Assembly (NCBI RefSeq): GCF_001267155.1
Contig: NZ_CP012357.1
Coordinates: 868,001 to 932,000 of the forward strand
Source of the DNA: Spiroplasma litorale
Lineage (GTDB): Bacteria > Bacillota_I > Bacilli_A > Mycoplasmatales > Mycoplasmataceae
Length of the DNA stretch: 64,000 nt
Direction: 5' to 3'
Of the stretch, positions 53,034 through 63,208 are shown in pieces. The position numbers and the translations under genes are program-made. The notes below the pieces were generated by a model that had not been told where the DNA came from, did not search any database, and saw nothing but the letters and a program-made list of their open reading frames with translations. Each line of letters starts with the position of its first letter. Position 1 is the stretch's first letter.

Positions 53034-54062
53034 TTAATAATTTAAATGAGTTTTTAATTTCTTTTCCTTTAATAAATCATAAACTTCGCTTTCGTATTTT
53101 TTAGTTCCGTTTATAACTGCCATTAATGGATTTTCTGAAATTTTACATGGTAATTGTAATGTATCTGCAAAGTATTTATCAATACCTTTAATCATTGCAG
53201 TACCCCCACATAACACGATACCATTTCTAAAGATATCACCAGCTAATTCTGGTGGTGTTTCTTCAAGAACTTGAACTACCATATCAATTACTTTAGATAA
53301 AGGTATTTTTAAAACCTCTCTCATTTCTTGAGGTGTAACTTCGATTTCTCTTGGTAATCCTGAAACAACATCACGTCCGTATAATTTAATTGATCTTTCA
53401 TCAGGGTATTTTGCTAATGAACCAATTTTAATTTTTGCTTGCTCAGCTGATTTAATTCCTATTTCTAAACCATATTGAGCTTTAACAAATTTTAATACTT
53501 CTTCATTCAATAAATTTCCTGCAACTTTAATTGATTTTGAAAGAACTATTTCACCAGCAGATAGAACAGCTGCATCAGATGTTCCTCCACCCATATCGAC
53601 TACTAAATGTCCTGATGGAGCATCAACACGAACACCTCCACCAATTGCAGCCATTTTAACTTCTTCTTCAACGAATACATCAGCTGCTCCAAGGTTCATT
53701 GCAATTTTTTTAAGTGCACTTTTTTCTAATTCAGTAATCACTGATGGACAAGCCATTAAAACTACAGAATTTTTTAAGTATTTTTCAATTCTTAATCTTT
53801 TAAATATGTAATCTAATTGTGCTTGTGTTGCTTTAGCATCAGTTATAACACCATTTACCATTGGTCTAATAATTCTTAAATTTTTGTTCGCTTTTCCGAT
53901 CATTTTGTAAGCTTCATTACCAACAGCAACTATTCTATTTTCTGGAACTTTATAAGCTACTATTGAGGGTTCATTATAAATAACCCCTTGTCCAGAAATA
54001 TAAACTAGTGTATAAGCTGTACCTAAATCTAATGAAACATAAATTGGTTTTCTATTTGCCAT
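53034..54062 (-). CDS. mreB: Actin-like cytoskeletal protein MreB
   Basis: Filament-forming ATPase; in Spiroplasma several MreB paralogues lie along the helical ribbon and are needed for shape and swimming. The 342-residue protein has SLDLGTAYTLVYISGQG (phosphate 1), VEEEVKMAAIGGGVRVDAP, VVDMGGGTSDAAVL (phosphate 2), GIKSAEQAKIKIGS and NGIVLCGGTAMI (adenosine). Start at 54062 (MANRKPIYVS) with GCGAGGAC upstream. Only one paralogue is in this window. Confidence 0.94.
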   Translation of the reverse strand: MANRKPIYVSLDLGTAYTLVYISGQGVIYNEPSIVAYKVPENRIVAVGNEAYKMIGKANKNLRIIRPMVNGVITDAKATQAQLDYIFKRLRIEKYLKNSVVLMACPSVITELEKSALKKIAMNLGAADVFVEEEVKMAAIGGGVRVDAPSGHLVVDMGGGTSDAAVLSAGEIVLSKSIKVAGNLLNEEVLKFVKAQYGLEIGIKSAEQAKIKIGSLAKYPDERSIKLYGRDVVSGLPREIEVTPQEMREVLKIPLSKVIDMVVQVLEETPPELAGDIFRNGIVLCGGTAMIKGIDKYFADTLQLPCKISENPLMAVINGTKKYESEVYDLLKEKKLKTHLNY

Positions 54063-54115
54063 ATTTGTCCTCGCTTTAATAATATACAAATAGATTTTAT
54101 CAAATAAATATGAAA

Positions 54116-54997
54116 TTATTTATATATATGATTTATTTTTTTCATTTGTGGTTCTAAAACACCAAACAGTGAATAACATATTGTAAATCTTGCTAATTCA
54201 ATTCCGAAAATTATAAATGTGTATGTTCATAATTTGTTTGAAAACGATGTTCAGTTTGCATGATGATGTTCGTGTTCATGTTCTTCTTCACTTAAATAAT
54301 TTATTAATTTCATAACACTATGTTCTTCATGATCATGTAGTTCTTCTCCTGAACCTGAATTTAAATATATTATTAATACATTTATCATTGTGAAAACTAT
54401 TGTAATAACAGGTACAAACGCAGCCATTGGAACCCATCTTTTTATTAAGTCAATTTTATTATTTGGATGTTTATGTGTGTATGAATTTTTAAATACAAAA
54501 TAGTATAAGAATCATAAAACTCATATAAATATAAAATAACCAAATGCATCAACTAGTGATGATAATGGGTTGTGGATTGCTCCCCCATGAAGAAGCATAT
54601 GTATCCAAGGCACAATAAAAGCAATACAACTACTAAATATTGGTCCTAAACTTCCTATAGATAAAGTAATAACTAATATGTCAAGAAATCTTGTTGGTAG
54701 TATAACTCCGTCGATTGGAACAATTAAATGTTCGATATACATATCCATAGCAGTTGCTCCAATAGCAATCGCTAACATCATTGCAGATAAAGTTAATCTA
54801 AATGTTAAATTTCTTTTGCTTGTATAAATACTTGTTTTTCAATTGAAATCATCTTCTTTTACGTCATCATGATTTCCAAAAATATCATAGTGATGTTCTT
54901 CATGATAATGATCTTTTTTAGAGTTTTTATCATTATTGTGTTCTAAAACATCATGTTCTTTTTCATTATTTTCATTGTTATTTGAATTATTATTCAT
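54116..54997 (-). CDS. His-rich membrane protein, ECF S-component-like, 293 aa
   Basis: The cytoplasmic N-terminus (1-60) is rich in Asn, Asp and His (DHYHEEHHYD). Four to six helices follow; the block LAIAIGATAMDMYI...PIDGV and RFLDILVITLSIGSLGPIFS looks like an ECF transporter substrate-binding S component. A second His cluster (HDHEEHS...EEEHEHEHHH) lies in the loop before the last helix. Metal binding, possibly uptake or sensing, is inferred from the His content. The start lies in an inverted repeat that covers its ribosome binding site. Downstream of the gene at 55061. Confidence 0.75.
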
Positions 54998-55021
54998 AAT
55001 ATTCCTCCTATGGAATATTAT
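54996..55021 (-). promoter_or_regulatory. Inverted repeat over the ribosome binding site of the His-rich gene
   Basis: Perfect 10-bp arms ATAATATTCC/GGAATATTAT with a six-base loop. The AGGAGG Shine-Dalgarno lies in loop and arm, and the ATG directly follows the arm, so a hairpin in the mRNA would hide the start; it could equally be a protein operator. Confidence 0.6.
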
Positions 55022-55026
55022 AAACT

Positions 55027-55069
55027 AAATTATAAAAATTATAAATATAAATTATAATTTTTATAATTT
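55027..55069 (-). terminator. AT-only hairpin at the end of the gene at 55061
   Basis: Perfect 18-bp arms (55027-55044 and 55052-55069), seven-base loop, all A and T, starting at the stop codon. Confidence 0.55.
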
Positions 55070-55768
55070 AAAAATAATCTTATCTAATGTTTCATGAATA
55101 GAAATATAAATAATAAAATTTATACTGTATTTTAAAGCATTGAACCCAAAAATGATAAGGCCATATAAAAATCAATTTAATTTAAGAGTTTCAAGAAAAT
55201 ATTCAGTAGATGAATAGTAACCTAAAAAATATATATACATTGGCAATAAAAAGGTAAAATTTAAGATTACATTTATTAAACCAACAGAGACTATACATAA
55301 AGAAAATGAAGCAATGTTCATTAAATAAAAGTTTACTTTTTTCTTGTGATTTATGAATCTTGAAAACAACATATTCAAAAGCAAGTAAATTCAAAAAGCA
55401 AGTAAATCAGATATGTTAAGACTTATTAAACCCACAAAATCATTATCAATTCAACCAAACCTAATTCAAGTACCTAAAAAGATCATTATAGTTGCATAAA
55501 AAGAATTTACTGATTTTCAAATAACTATGTAAGTAACAAAACTAAGTTCAACTCTCAAAAAGCCAAGAAATGCAACTTTAGATAAAGTAATAAAACAGAT
55601 AAATGACAAAAGAACATTCACAGCTAAAAGCAATGATAAATAAGTTATTTTTTTAGTATTTAATTTAAAATAATTATCTACAAATTTTTTTCATTTTTGT
55701 TTTTTGGTAGTTAAAAAATGTTCCTCATTTTCTAAATCAATCTCATTATATTTATCGTCAATTTTCAT
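55061..55768 (-). CDS. Multi-pass membrane protein, possible ECF S component, 235 aa
   Basis: Not firmly recognised. After a charged N-terminus (1-45) come about six hydrophobic segments (50-70, 82-105, 118-140, 150-170, 178-195, 205-225), the size and layout of an ECF transporter S component or similar carrier. Five TGA codons as Trp. Weak ribosome binding site (GAG). It lies directly upstream of the His-rich ECF-like gene, so the two may share a transcript and an energising module encoded elsewhere. Confidence 0.7.
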
Positions 55769-55827
55769 ATTTAAATCTCATTTCTATAATAATAATATAA
55801 AATTATTTTGTATTAAGGAGCGAAATT

Positions 55828-56391
55828 ATGAAAAAAAATGTTTTTGAAGTTATTATTGAAAATCCTAAAGGAAGTACAAACAAATTTGAATACGATATGC
55901 TTACTAAAAGCATAAAACTCGATAGAGTTTTATTTGGTGCTAATTTTTATCCAGGTGAATATGGTTTCATTGATGAAACACTTGACTGAGATGGTGATCC
56001 ATTAGATGTTATATCACTTGCAACATACCCAACATTCCCAGGTGTAAAAGTGAATGTAAGAGTACTTGGAACAATAAAAATGATTGATGCTGGAGAAATT
56101 GATTCTAAGTTGTTTGGTGTATTTAATGATGACCCAAGATTTAAAGATTATCAAGATCTTAAAGATGTTCCTCAACATTTAAAAGATGAAATTGAAAACT
56201 TTTTCTTGCAATATAAAGCATTGCAAAAAAAAGAAGTTAAAATTAATGGTTGAGGCGAAATTGATGATGCTTTAAAAGAAGTTGAAGAATGTAAAGAAAG
56301 ATTTAAACAATATAAAGATAGATATCTAAAACCAGGTGGAAGAGAAGAAATTTTAGACGAATGAAAATCTAAAGGACTAGGTCAAGGTTAA
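55828..56391 (+). CDS. ppa: Inorganic pyrophosphatase
   Basis: Family I soluble pyrophosphatase. Signature residues: KFEYD, DRVLFGANFYPGEYGFI, DETLDWDGDPLDVI (metal-binding Asps, with a TGA Trp), and KDYQDLKDVPQH. The 187 residues fit the family. Ribosome binding site AAGGAG. Single gene with its own terminator. Confidence 0.95.
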
Positions 56392-56393
56392 TA

Positions 56394-56421
56394 AAAGTTT
56401 AGCAAATGCTAAACTTTTTTT
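56394..56421 (+). terminator. Terminator after ppa
   Basis: AAAGTTTAGCA-AA-TGCTAAACTTT followed by T8. Confidence 0.88.
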
Positions 56422-57218
56422 TATAAAAATGTAAATGGACCTAAAAATTTCATATTTAATGTTTTACTATTAAACCTAAATATTTTAAAGTTAATTCTAT
56501 TAAAATTTGTTGCATATACCCTTGCAGCAGTTATGTCATATCGATAACTTTGACAATATTCATCAACAAATGCAATAATTTCGCTTTCATATTTTGTTTC
56601 TAAAATTAACTTAATTCTATTTATATAAAACATATCTATAACAAGAAGTAAAAAAGATGTAATTGCAATAATTTGCAAAATTGGGTATGTTAATAAGAAT
56701 TCATAAAACTTATTCGAAACAATATCGACTGGATTATTTAATACAAAATAATAAACAATATAAAGAATAAAACTTAAAATTGTAAATAAATAAAAAATTA
56801 TCAAAAAAATAAATGGTATTACAGATGCAAAGAAGTTAAATTTTTTCAAAAAGTTATCCTTTTGATAAACTTTTATATTGTATCAAATACTTGCAATTAT
56901 ATAGTCCAATTCATATCCAATGCTTGGCATTATTCATTTAGGTATTTCAATTGTTTTCTTTTTTTTATTTAACATCTGATAAATTCTTTGATAGTTATCT
57001 TTACTACCATAATCTATATTAAAATCTGATGCCTTTAAGTATATTTTTAGATTATTTATTATTTCATCAATTTTACTTGTTGAAATATTTGCATCAGGAG
57101 AGTTTATTTCCAATATTTTTATTTTTGAATAAAGAACAGTATAAAAAAGTTTCAATGTAAAAAAACAAATAAGTGTTAATATTAAGGCAATTAATAATAT
57201 TTTATTTAAATCTGACAA
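56421..57218 (-). CDS. Membrane protein with three helices, 265 aa
   Basis: Not recognised. One helix near 6-28, a cytoplasmic or external segment to about 120 rich in Lys, Asn and Ile, then two close helices (about 130-155 and 172-192) and a soluble C-terminal domain of about 70 residues. Two TGA codons (Trp) in the middle would split it under the standard code. The likely start is TTG at 57218 with GGTGAT upstream; no ATG fits. It follows glpX by 20 bases and is probably co-transcribed. Confidence 0.72.
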
Positions 57219-57238
57219 AAGTCATCACCAATCTTTTT

Positions 57239-58258
57239 CTATCTTTTATATTTATCAAATAAATACTTAATATCTGGTTTTAAACCATTTACTTTATTAA
57301 CATCATAAACTGTATTAAAATTACGTACAATTCCATGAGAAGCCATAAATGCATTTACAAAAAACTTACCTTTTTTGTATGATATGGGTTTTAAACTTCC
57401 CCCAGCTGTTAAACCAGCTGCAAAAAACCTTGTTCTATAATCACTGACCAAATCAAAATCTTCAAGTATAGTATTTGTGTCAATATTGTGTTTGCTCATT
57501 CATGCCAATTCTTTATTTAATCTTGTTTTTGTTTCTTCTTCATTAGGTCAAATTTCATTATAAAGAACCAATCTTGATTGCATTTTACACCCTGAAGCAA
57601 TTGCCAATGACGCCATTAAGCAGCCCTCAGGAGCTCCACCAATTCCATAAACGAAGTCTGCTTCACCATTAACAACATCGATTGCTGCTAAAACATCTCC
57701 ATCTTGTATAAGTCTAACTATAACTCCAATCTTATTTAATTCTTCTATGATTTTATAGTGTCTAGGTTTATCTAAAATTATACATCTTAGATCTTTTCTG
57801 TTTTCTTGTTCTTGCATTTTTAAAACATTGTTAACAATTCCGTCTGCAAGATTAATTGTATTAACGTATTTATCTTTTACAAATAACTTTTCCATATACA
57901 TTTCAGGCATTTGCAACATTGTATTTTCTCTTGATACAGCAATAGTTGAAATACTTCCCGCGAAGTTATATGCAGCAGGATTTGTGCCCTCTATTGGGTC
58001 TACAGATACATCAAAAATAGGAGATTCAGGATTGTTTATATCACCAAGCATTTGATTAACATATAACATGGGCGCATTATCTAATTCACCTTCACCATTG
58101 ATTACTTTTAGTATAAACCCCTTTTCATTTTTTAACATTACTTCAAAAGCTTCTACAGCTGCCTTATCAACTAGATTTTTATCTTTTTTGCCAATATATT
58201 TATATGAAGCAATAGCAGCAACTTCTACAGTTCTTAGTAAAATAATATCTTTATTCAT
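57239..58258 (-). CDS. glpX: Fructose-1,6-bisphosphatase class II (GlpX)
   Basis: Hydrolyses fructose 1,6-bisphosphate to fructose 6-phosphate. Motifs: TVEVAAIASYKYIGKKDKN, metal-site DVSVDPIEGTNPAA, DKPRH, LIQDGDVLAAI and VYGIGGAPEGCLMA. Two TGA codons (Trp), at 57545 and 57500, hide the C-terminal part. Length 339. Strong ribosome binding site AGGAGG. A gluconeogenic step in a glycolytic parasite, useful for making hexose phosphates for glycolipids. Confidence 0.92.
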
Positions 58259-58372
58259 CTTTCCTCCTAGACCAAATTAATTATAACAATAAATCAACCT
58301 ACATTTTAGGACTTTATTTTATATCCTTTAAATGTAATAATAAAACTATATAATATTGAAGAGAGGTATTTT

Positions 58373-60280
58373 ATGAAAGATAAAAGAAGAATACAAGATA
58401 ACTTTTTTAATGCTATGAATCAAGAATGAATTGAAAAAACAGAATTGCCAAGCGGTTATCCATCATGAGGTAGTTTTGAAATTCTTCATAAAAAATCTAT
58501 AGATAACATTAAAGAGTTAATACTTGAAATAACAAAAAAAGATAAAACAAGTTTAAATGATGAACAAAAAAAGATATCAGCAATATATAGAAATTATTTA
58601 AATTGAGAAAAACGTAATGAGCAAGGTATTGAACCGCTTATGAGTATGATTAATGCAATTGATAATTTAAAAGATAAAAAAGACTTTACAAGTTTTGTAT
58701 CAAATTATTATAATCGATACTATACAACATTCTTTTTTGGTAAAGGCGTGGATTCAGATTTTAAAAACAGTAACCTAAGAGCATTATTTATTTCAACAAT
58801 GGGCTTAGGAATGTCAGATAGAGATTTTTATGAAGAAACACACCCAAGACATAAAGAAATTAAAGAAGCTTATAAAACATATATTAATTCATTAGTTAAA
58901 GAGTCAAAAATAAAGTTTTCAACAAATAATTTATTTGACTTAATTTATAATTTTGAGGTAAATATATCAAAATCAATGTTTAAAAAAGAAGAATTAAGAT
59001 CACCTGAAAATATATATAATGTTGTTGATTTAAAAGAATTAAATAAATATTGTGATTTTATAGATTGAGAACAATACTTAAAAGCAACAAAATACAATAA
59101 AGCAAGTTTAATTATTTTGACTCAACCAAAATACTTTACTAAATTAAACGAGATGCTTAAAGAAATGAATCTTGATGACTTAAAAGATTTTATGAAGTAT
59201 CAAATATTATCTAATTTTAGTGGTATGACTTCTGAAACATTCTATAAAATTGGTTTTGATTATAGTTCAGTTTTTAGTGGCGTTAAAGAAATGAAACCCG
59301 AAATTGATCGTGCTGTTGAATATACAAATAATAAGCTAGGTGAAATTTTAGGTAAAGAATATGTTAAAAAATATTTTTCAGAAAAAGCTAAAAAAGACGT
59401 TCTTGGAATTGTAAAGAAACTAATTAAAGTATACAAAAATAGAATAAATAATTTAGAATGAATGAGCAAAGAAACAAAAAGTAAAGCAATCGATAAACTT
59501 GAAAGTTTTACAATTAAAATTGGGTATCCTGATAAATTTGAAACATATAAAAAAGTTCTTATTAGAGATTATGAAGATGGTGGAAGTTTATTTGAAAATG
59601 TATTTAGTATTATTAAATACTTAATTGAAAAAGAAATAAAAGAAATTAATTTACCAGTTGATAAAGATAAATGATATATGTATCCACAAACTGTAAATGC
59701 GTATTACAATCCGAGTTCAAATGAAATTTGTTTCCCAGCTGCAATATTACAATCTCCATTTTACGACATTAATGAACCTAGAGCAAAAAATTTAGGGGGA
59801 ATCGGTGCTGTTATTGGACACGAAGTTAGTCACGGATTTGATGATGAAGGAAGTAAATTTGACAAGGATGGAAACTTTAACAATTGATGAACTGAAAAAG
59901 ATTATGAAGAGTACAATAAAAGAACTCAAGATTTAGTTGAACAATATAATAAATATGAAATAAATGGTTCAAATGTAAATGGTAAACTTACTCTTGGAGA
60001 AAACATTGGTGATTTAAGTGGTTTGGCTGCTGCATTAGATATATGTAAAGAAGAGAAACCAGATGATTTAAAACTATTTTTTGAAAACTATGCAATCATA
60101 TGAAGAAGAAAATCAACTGATGAACTAAAAAATACTAGATTATTAATTGATCCACATTCACCTGAAGAATTTAGATGTAATGGTGTATTGGTTAACATTG
60201 ATGAATTTCATACAATCTTTGGTACAAAAGATGGTGATGAAATGTACAAACCTAAAGAAAAAAGAATTAAAGTTTGATAA
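58373..60280 (+). CDS. pepO: M13 family (neprilysin-like) endopeptidase, PepO type
   Basis: Zinc oligoendopeptidase, cytoplasmic here because it lacks a signal or membrane helix. The 635-residue protein shows [31 protein letters not shown] (zinc His483, His487, catalytic Glu484), [10 protein letters not shown] (third ligand Glu, about residue 543) and [16 protein letters not shown] with the substrate-binding Arg. Ends ...RIKVW. Many TGA codons as Trp. TATAAT about 23 bases before the ATG, ribosome binding site GAGAGG. Works in peptide nutrition alongside PepV. Confidence 0.94.
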
Positions 60281-60282
60281 AA

Positions 60283-60338
60283 AACACCATTAGACATAAT
60301 AGTAAATACTTTTATGTTATTAATTGGTGATTTTTTTA
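60283..60338 (+). terminator. Terminator after pepO
   Basis: CACCATTA..ACATAA pairs with TTATGT..TAATTGGTG, followed by T7. Confidence 0.78.
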
Positions 60339-60365
60339 CTCAAAATATAATTAGTTACAAGAAAT

Positions 60366-60388
60366 AAAAAACTAATTATAAATTAGTT
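60366..60388 (-). terminator. Terminator after yebC
   Basis: AACTAATT/AATTAGTT stem followed by T6 on the minus strand. Confidence 0.78.
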
Positions 60389-60408
60389 AAGGTAAATATT
60401 GATTTTAA

Positions 60409-61125
60409 TTATTCTTCAACGTTATGAAAAACGTTTTGAACATCTTCTAATTCATTTAATCTATCAATTAATTTTTCAAATTTTTGTTTTGCTTCATCTT
60501 CAGTAATTTTTATGACTTCATTTGCCAACATTGTTGTTTCAGCGATTTCATAATTTTTAATTTCTAATTTATCTAAAGCTTTTTTAACAGAATTAAATGA
60601 GTTTAATGGAGCATAAACTATAACAAGTTCATCTTCTTCAACAACATCGTTTACTTCACATTCTTCTTCCATTAAAAGTTCTAAAACTTGTTCAACATTA
60701 TGACCGCTAAAACCAAATATACTTGATGGTGTGAATGAATGAGATACAGATCCACTAGTTGCAATTTTTCCACCATTTTTATTAAAAACATCTCTTATTT
60801 CTGCGATTGCTCTATTAACATTATTTGTTAAAGATTCCACAATTATCATAGAGTTTCCAGGACCATATCCTTCATATCTATTTGATATAAAGTTATCTGT
60901 TGAATTACCCTCTGCTTTTTTTATCGCTCTTTGAATTACATCAGCTGGCACTTGTTTTGATTTTGCTTTATCTACAGCACTTCTTAGTGCTAAATTTGAT
61001 TCAACATCCTTAGTTCCGTTTTTCGCCGCCATATATATTTCTTTTGAACATCTTCCATATAAAGCTGATTTCATTGCAGCGGTTTTTGCCATACTTTGTT
61101 TTCTTACTTCATGCGCTCTTCCCAT
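60409..61125 (-). CDS. yebC: YebC/TACO1 family protein
   Basis: Family once called transcriptional regulators, now linked to translation through polyproline stretches. MGRAHEVRKQSMAKTAAMKS start, KNGTKDVESNLALRSAVDKA, YEGYGPGNSMIIVESLTNN and FNKNGGKIATSGSVSHSF. Length 238, normal. Ribosome binding site AAAGGAG. Last gene of the scpA-scpB-rluB-yebC run. Confidence 0.94.
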   Translation of the reverse strand: MGRAHEVRKQSMAKTAAMKSALYGRCSKEIYMAAKNGTKDVESNLALRSAVDKAKSKQVPADVIQRAIKKAEGNSTDNFISNRYEGYGPGNSMIIVESLTNNVNRAIAEIRDVFNKNGGKIATSGSVSHSFTPSSIFGFSGHNVEQVLELLMEEECEVNDVVEEDELVIVYAPLNSFNSVKKALDKLEIKNYEIAETTMLANEVIKITEDEAKQKFEKLIDRLNELEDVQNVFHNVEE

Positions 61126-61148
61126 AATACTCCTTTAAGCTAACAATA

Positions 61149-61892
61149 TTATCTTACTTTAGTTGATTTGTATATACCATAAAATTTTTTAATTTCATGT
61201 GGTTTTAATTCGCGATATTTACCAACTTCAACTTCATCCAATGTTAAAAATTCAATTCTTGTTCTTTTTAGTTTTTTTAAAAATATGTCTGCTGCAATTA
61301 GCATTTTCTTAACGTGATGTTTTCTACCCTCAGCAATTGTTAATTCAATTATTGATTCGTCAAATTCTTTATCGTAATTTAATATTTTTGCATCAATTGC
61401 ACTAGTTTTGTAATTATCATCAATTAGAACACCTTTTAGTAAACTTGTTATTTGATCTTTATGAACTTTTCCTTTACATAATGCTTGATAAGTTTTTTGA
61501 AATTCATATCTCGGGTGCATTACAAAATTTGCAAACTCTCCATCATTTGTCATAATCAATGCTCCGCTTACATCATAATCTAATCTACCTACCGGAAATA
61601 ATCTTACTTTAATATTTTTAAAAAAATCAGCAACAGTTTTACGATTATCTTTATCTACCATTGTTGTTAAAACTAACCTTGGTTTATTAAATAAATAATA
61701 ATGTTTTTCATTAATCAAAACTAGCGGTTTGTTATTTATTATTATTTCAACATTAGAATCGAATTTTGAACCTAGTTCATTTACAACTTTTCCATTTACT
61801 TTAACTTTATTTTCTAATATAAGTTCTTCTGCTTTTCTTCTAGAACAATAACCTCTAGAAGCAATAATTTTTTGTAATCTTTCTTGAATCAT
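61149..61892 (-). CDS. rluB: 23S/16S rRNA pseudouridine synthase (RluB family)
   Basis: N-terminal S4 RNA-binding domain (ERLQKIIASRGYCSRRKAEE), then the RsuA/RluB catalytic core: FNKPRLVLTT, FPVGRLDYDVSGALIMTNDG with the catalytic Asp, and IAEGRKHHVKKML. Likely target U2605 region of 23S rRNA by analogy with RluB. 247 residues. It overlaps no gene but starts one base after the scpB stop, whose last codons contain its GGGGAT ribosome binding site. Confidence 0.92.
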   Translation of the reverse strand: MIQERLQKIIASRGYCSRRKAEELILENKVKVNGKVVNELGSKFDSNVEIIINNKPLVLINEKHYYLFNKPRLVLTTMVDKDNRKTVADFFKNIKVRLFPVGRLDYDVSGALIMTNDGEFANFVMHPRYEFQKTYQALCKGKVHKDQITSLLKGVLIDDNYKTSAIDAKILNYDKEFDESIIELTIAEGRKHHVKKMLIAADIFLKKLKRTRIEFLTLDEVEVGKYRELKPHEIKKFYGIYKSTKVR

Positions 61893-61893
61893 T

Positions 61894-62448
61894 TTATCCC
61901 CTATTAAATATTTCTTTATCAGAAATTTCGTTTTCTTTTAATTTAGGAAGATCTTCAAGACTATTTAAATTAAAATATTTTAAAAATTCTGTTGTTACTT
62001 TATACATCATTGGTTTACCAACATCATTAGATTTACCTGCTTCAGTTATTAAATTTCTTAATCTTAATTTATAGAAAATGTGATCACAACCAACTCCTCT
62101 AATATTTTCAACATCAGATTTTGTTACAGGTCCTTTATAAGCTATTATCGAAAGAACTTCAATGCTTGCAGATGATAATTTAGATTCAGTTTTTAGATTT
62201 GATAATCTAACATAATACTCTGAGTTTTCTCTCTTAGTAGTCATTCTGAATCTATCTCTTGCAAATCTTTGAATTTCTAATCCACACTCTTTATCTTCTT
62301 TGTACTTATCAACAATAAAATTAACTATTTTTTCACTTTCTTTTTGAGTAGATTCTAAAAATTCTGCAAGTTCTTCTAATGATATACCTTCATCACCATT
62401 TATAAAAAGCAAACCTTCAACTAGTGAAATTTTTTTACTTTTATCCAT
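61894..62448 (-). CDS. scpB: Condensin subunit ScpB
   Basis: Winged-helix partner of ScpA in the SMC-ScpAB chromosome condensin. MDKSKKISLVEGLLFINGDE, GLEIQRFARDRFRMTT, ASIEVLSIIAYKGPVTKSDVENIRGV. 184 residues, normal. It overlaps scpA by 8 bp. Confidence 0.93.
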   Translation of the reverse strand: MDKSKKISLVEGLLFINGDEGISLEELAEFLESTQKESEKIVNFIVDKYKEDKECGLEIQRFARDRFRMTTKRENSEYYVRLSNLKTESKLSSASIEVLSIIAYKGPVTKSDVENIRGVGCDHIFYKLRLRNLITEAGKSNDVGKPMMYKVTTEFLKYFNLNSLEDLPKLKENEISDKEIFNRG

Positions 62449-63199
62449 TTTGTTCTCCTTCTAATAATACATCGATGTTAATTTTCTCATTTTCTTGTGT
62501 TAATGTAATTATTTTTTTCGCTGCTAAATCTAGTATAGCAAGAAAAGTTGCTACTAACATTTTTACGCTAAATTCTTTTAAATTTATCAATTCTTCTAAG
62601 TCAATGCTCTTTATTTTTGAACTTATAAAATAATCAATAATGTCTTTTGACAATTCTTCTGGAGATATTTCAGTTGTTGTAAGAGTATTTGTTTCAAAAT
62701 TTTTAAATTTATTTTTTTCAATTGCGTTTAAAAATATTTTTGAAAAACTATCTATATTAATATTATTTTTTGCTAAAGGAAGTTTATCGTCATCAATTTT
62801 TGTAACTGTAATTAAAGTTTTTTTCTTACTGAATGTTTTTAAATATTCTTCTTGTTTTGTTTTAAAAAAACTTGTTACTTCTTTGATTTTGTGATATTCA
62901 ATTAATCTATTAATTAATTCTTCACGTTCACGTTCCTCATAATTTTCTTCAACTTCTGCAACTTCTTTAGGAATTAAAAGCTTAGATTTTAACTCTATCA
63001 AATAAGCTGCCATTACTAAATACTCACTTGCAATCTCTATATTTAAAAACTCTAAGTTTTTAATATACTCAATGTATTGATTTGATAAATTTAAAAGATT
63101 GACTTCCAAAATATTTATTTCTTTTTCTTTTATTAAATGTAAAAGTAAATCAATTGGACCATTAAAATTATCTAAACTAACTGATGTTCATTTTTCCAT
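62441..63199 (-). CDS. scpA: Condensin subunit ScpA (kleisin)
   Basis: Kleisin that bridges the SMC heads. The start at 63199 (MEKWTSVSLDNFNGPIDLLL) contains a TGA Trp and the family motif F.GPLDLLLHLI; reading begins after an AAAGGGAA site. Then the N-terminal helical domain (LVMAAYLIELKSKLLIP), an acidic middle, and a C-terminal winged helix (ISPEELSKDIIDYF...LVATFLAILDLAAK). Length 252. First of the scpA-scpB-rluB-yebC run. Confidence 0.93.
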
Positions 63200-63208
63200 A
63201 TATTCCCT

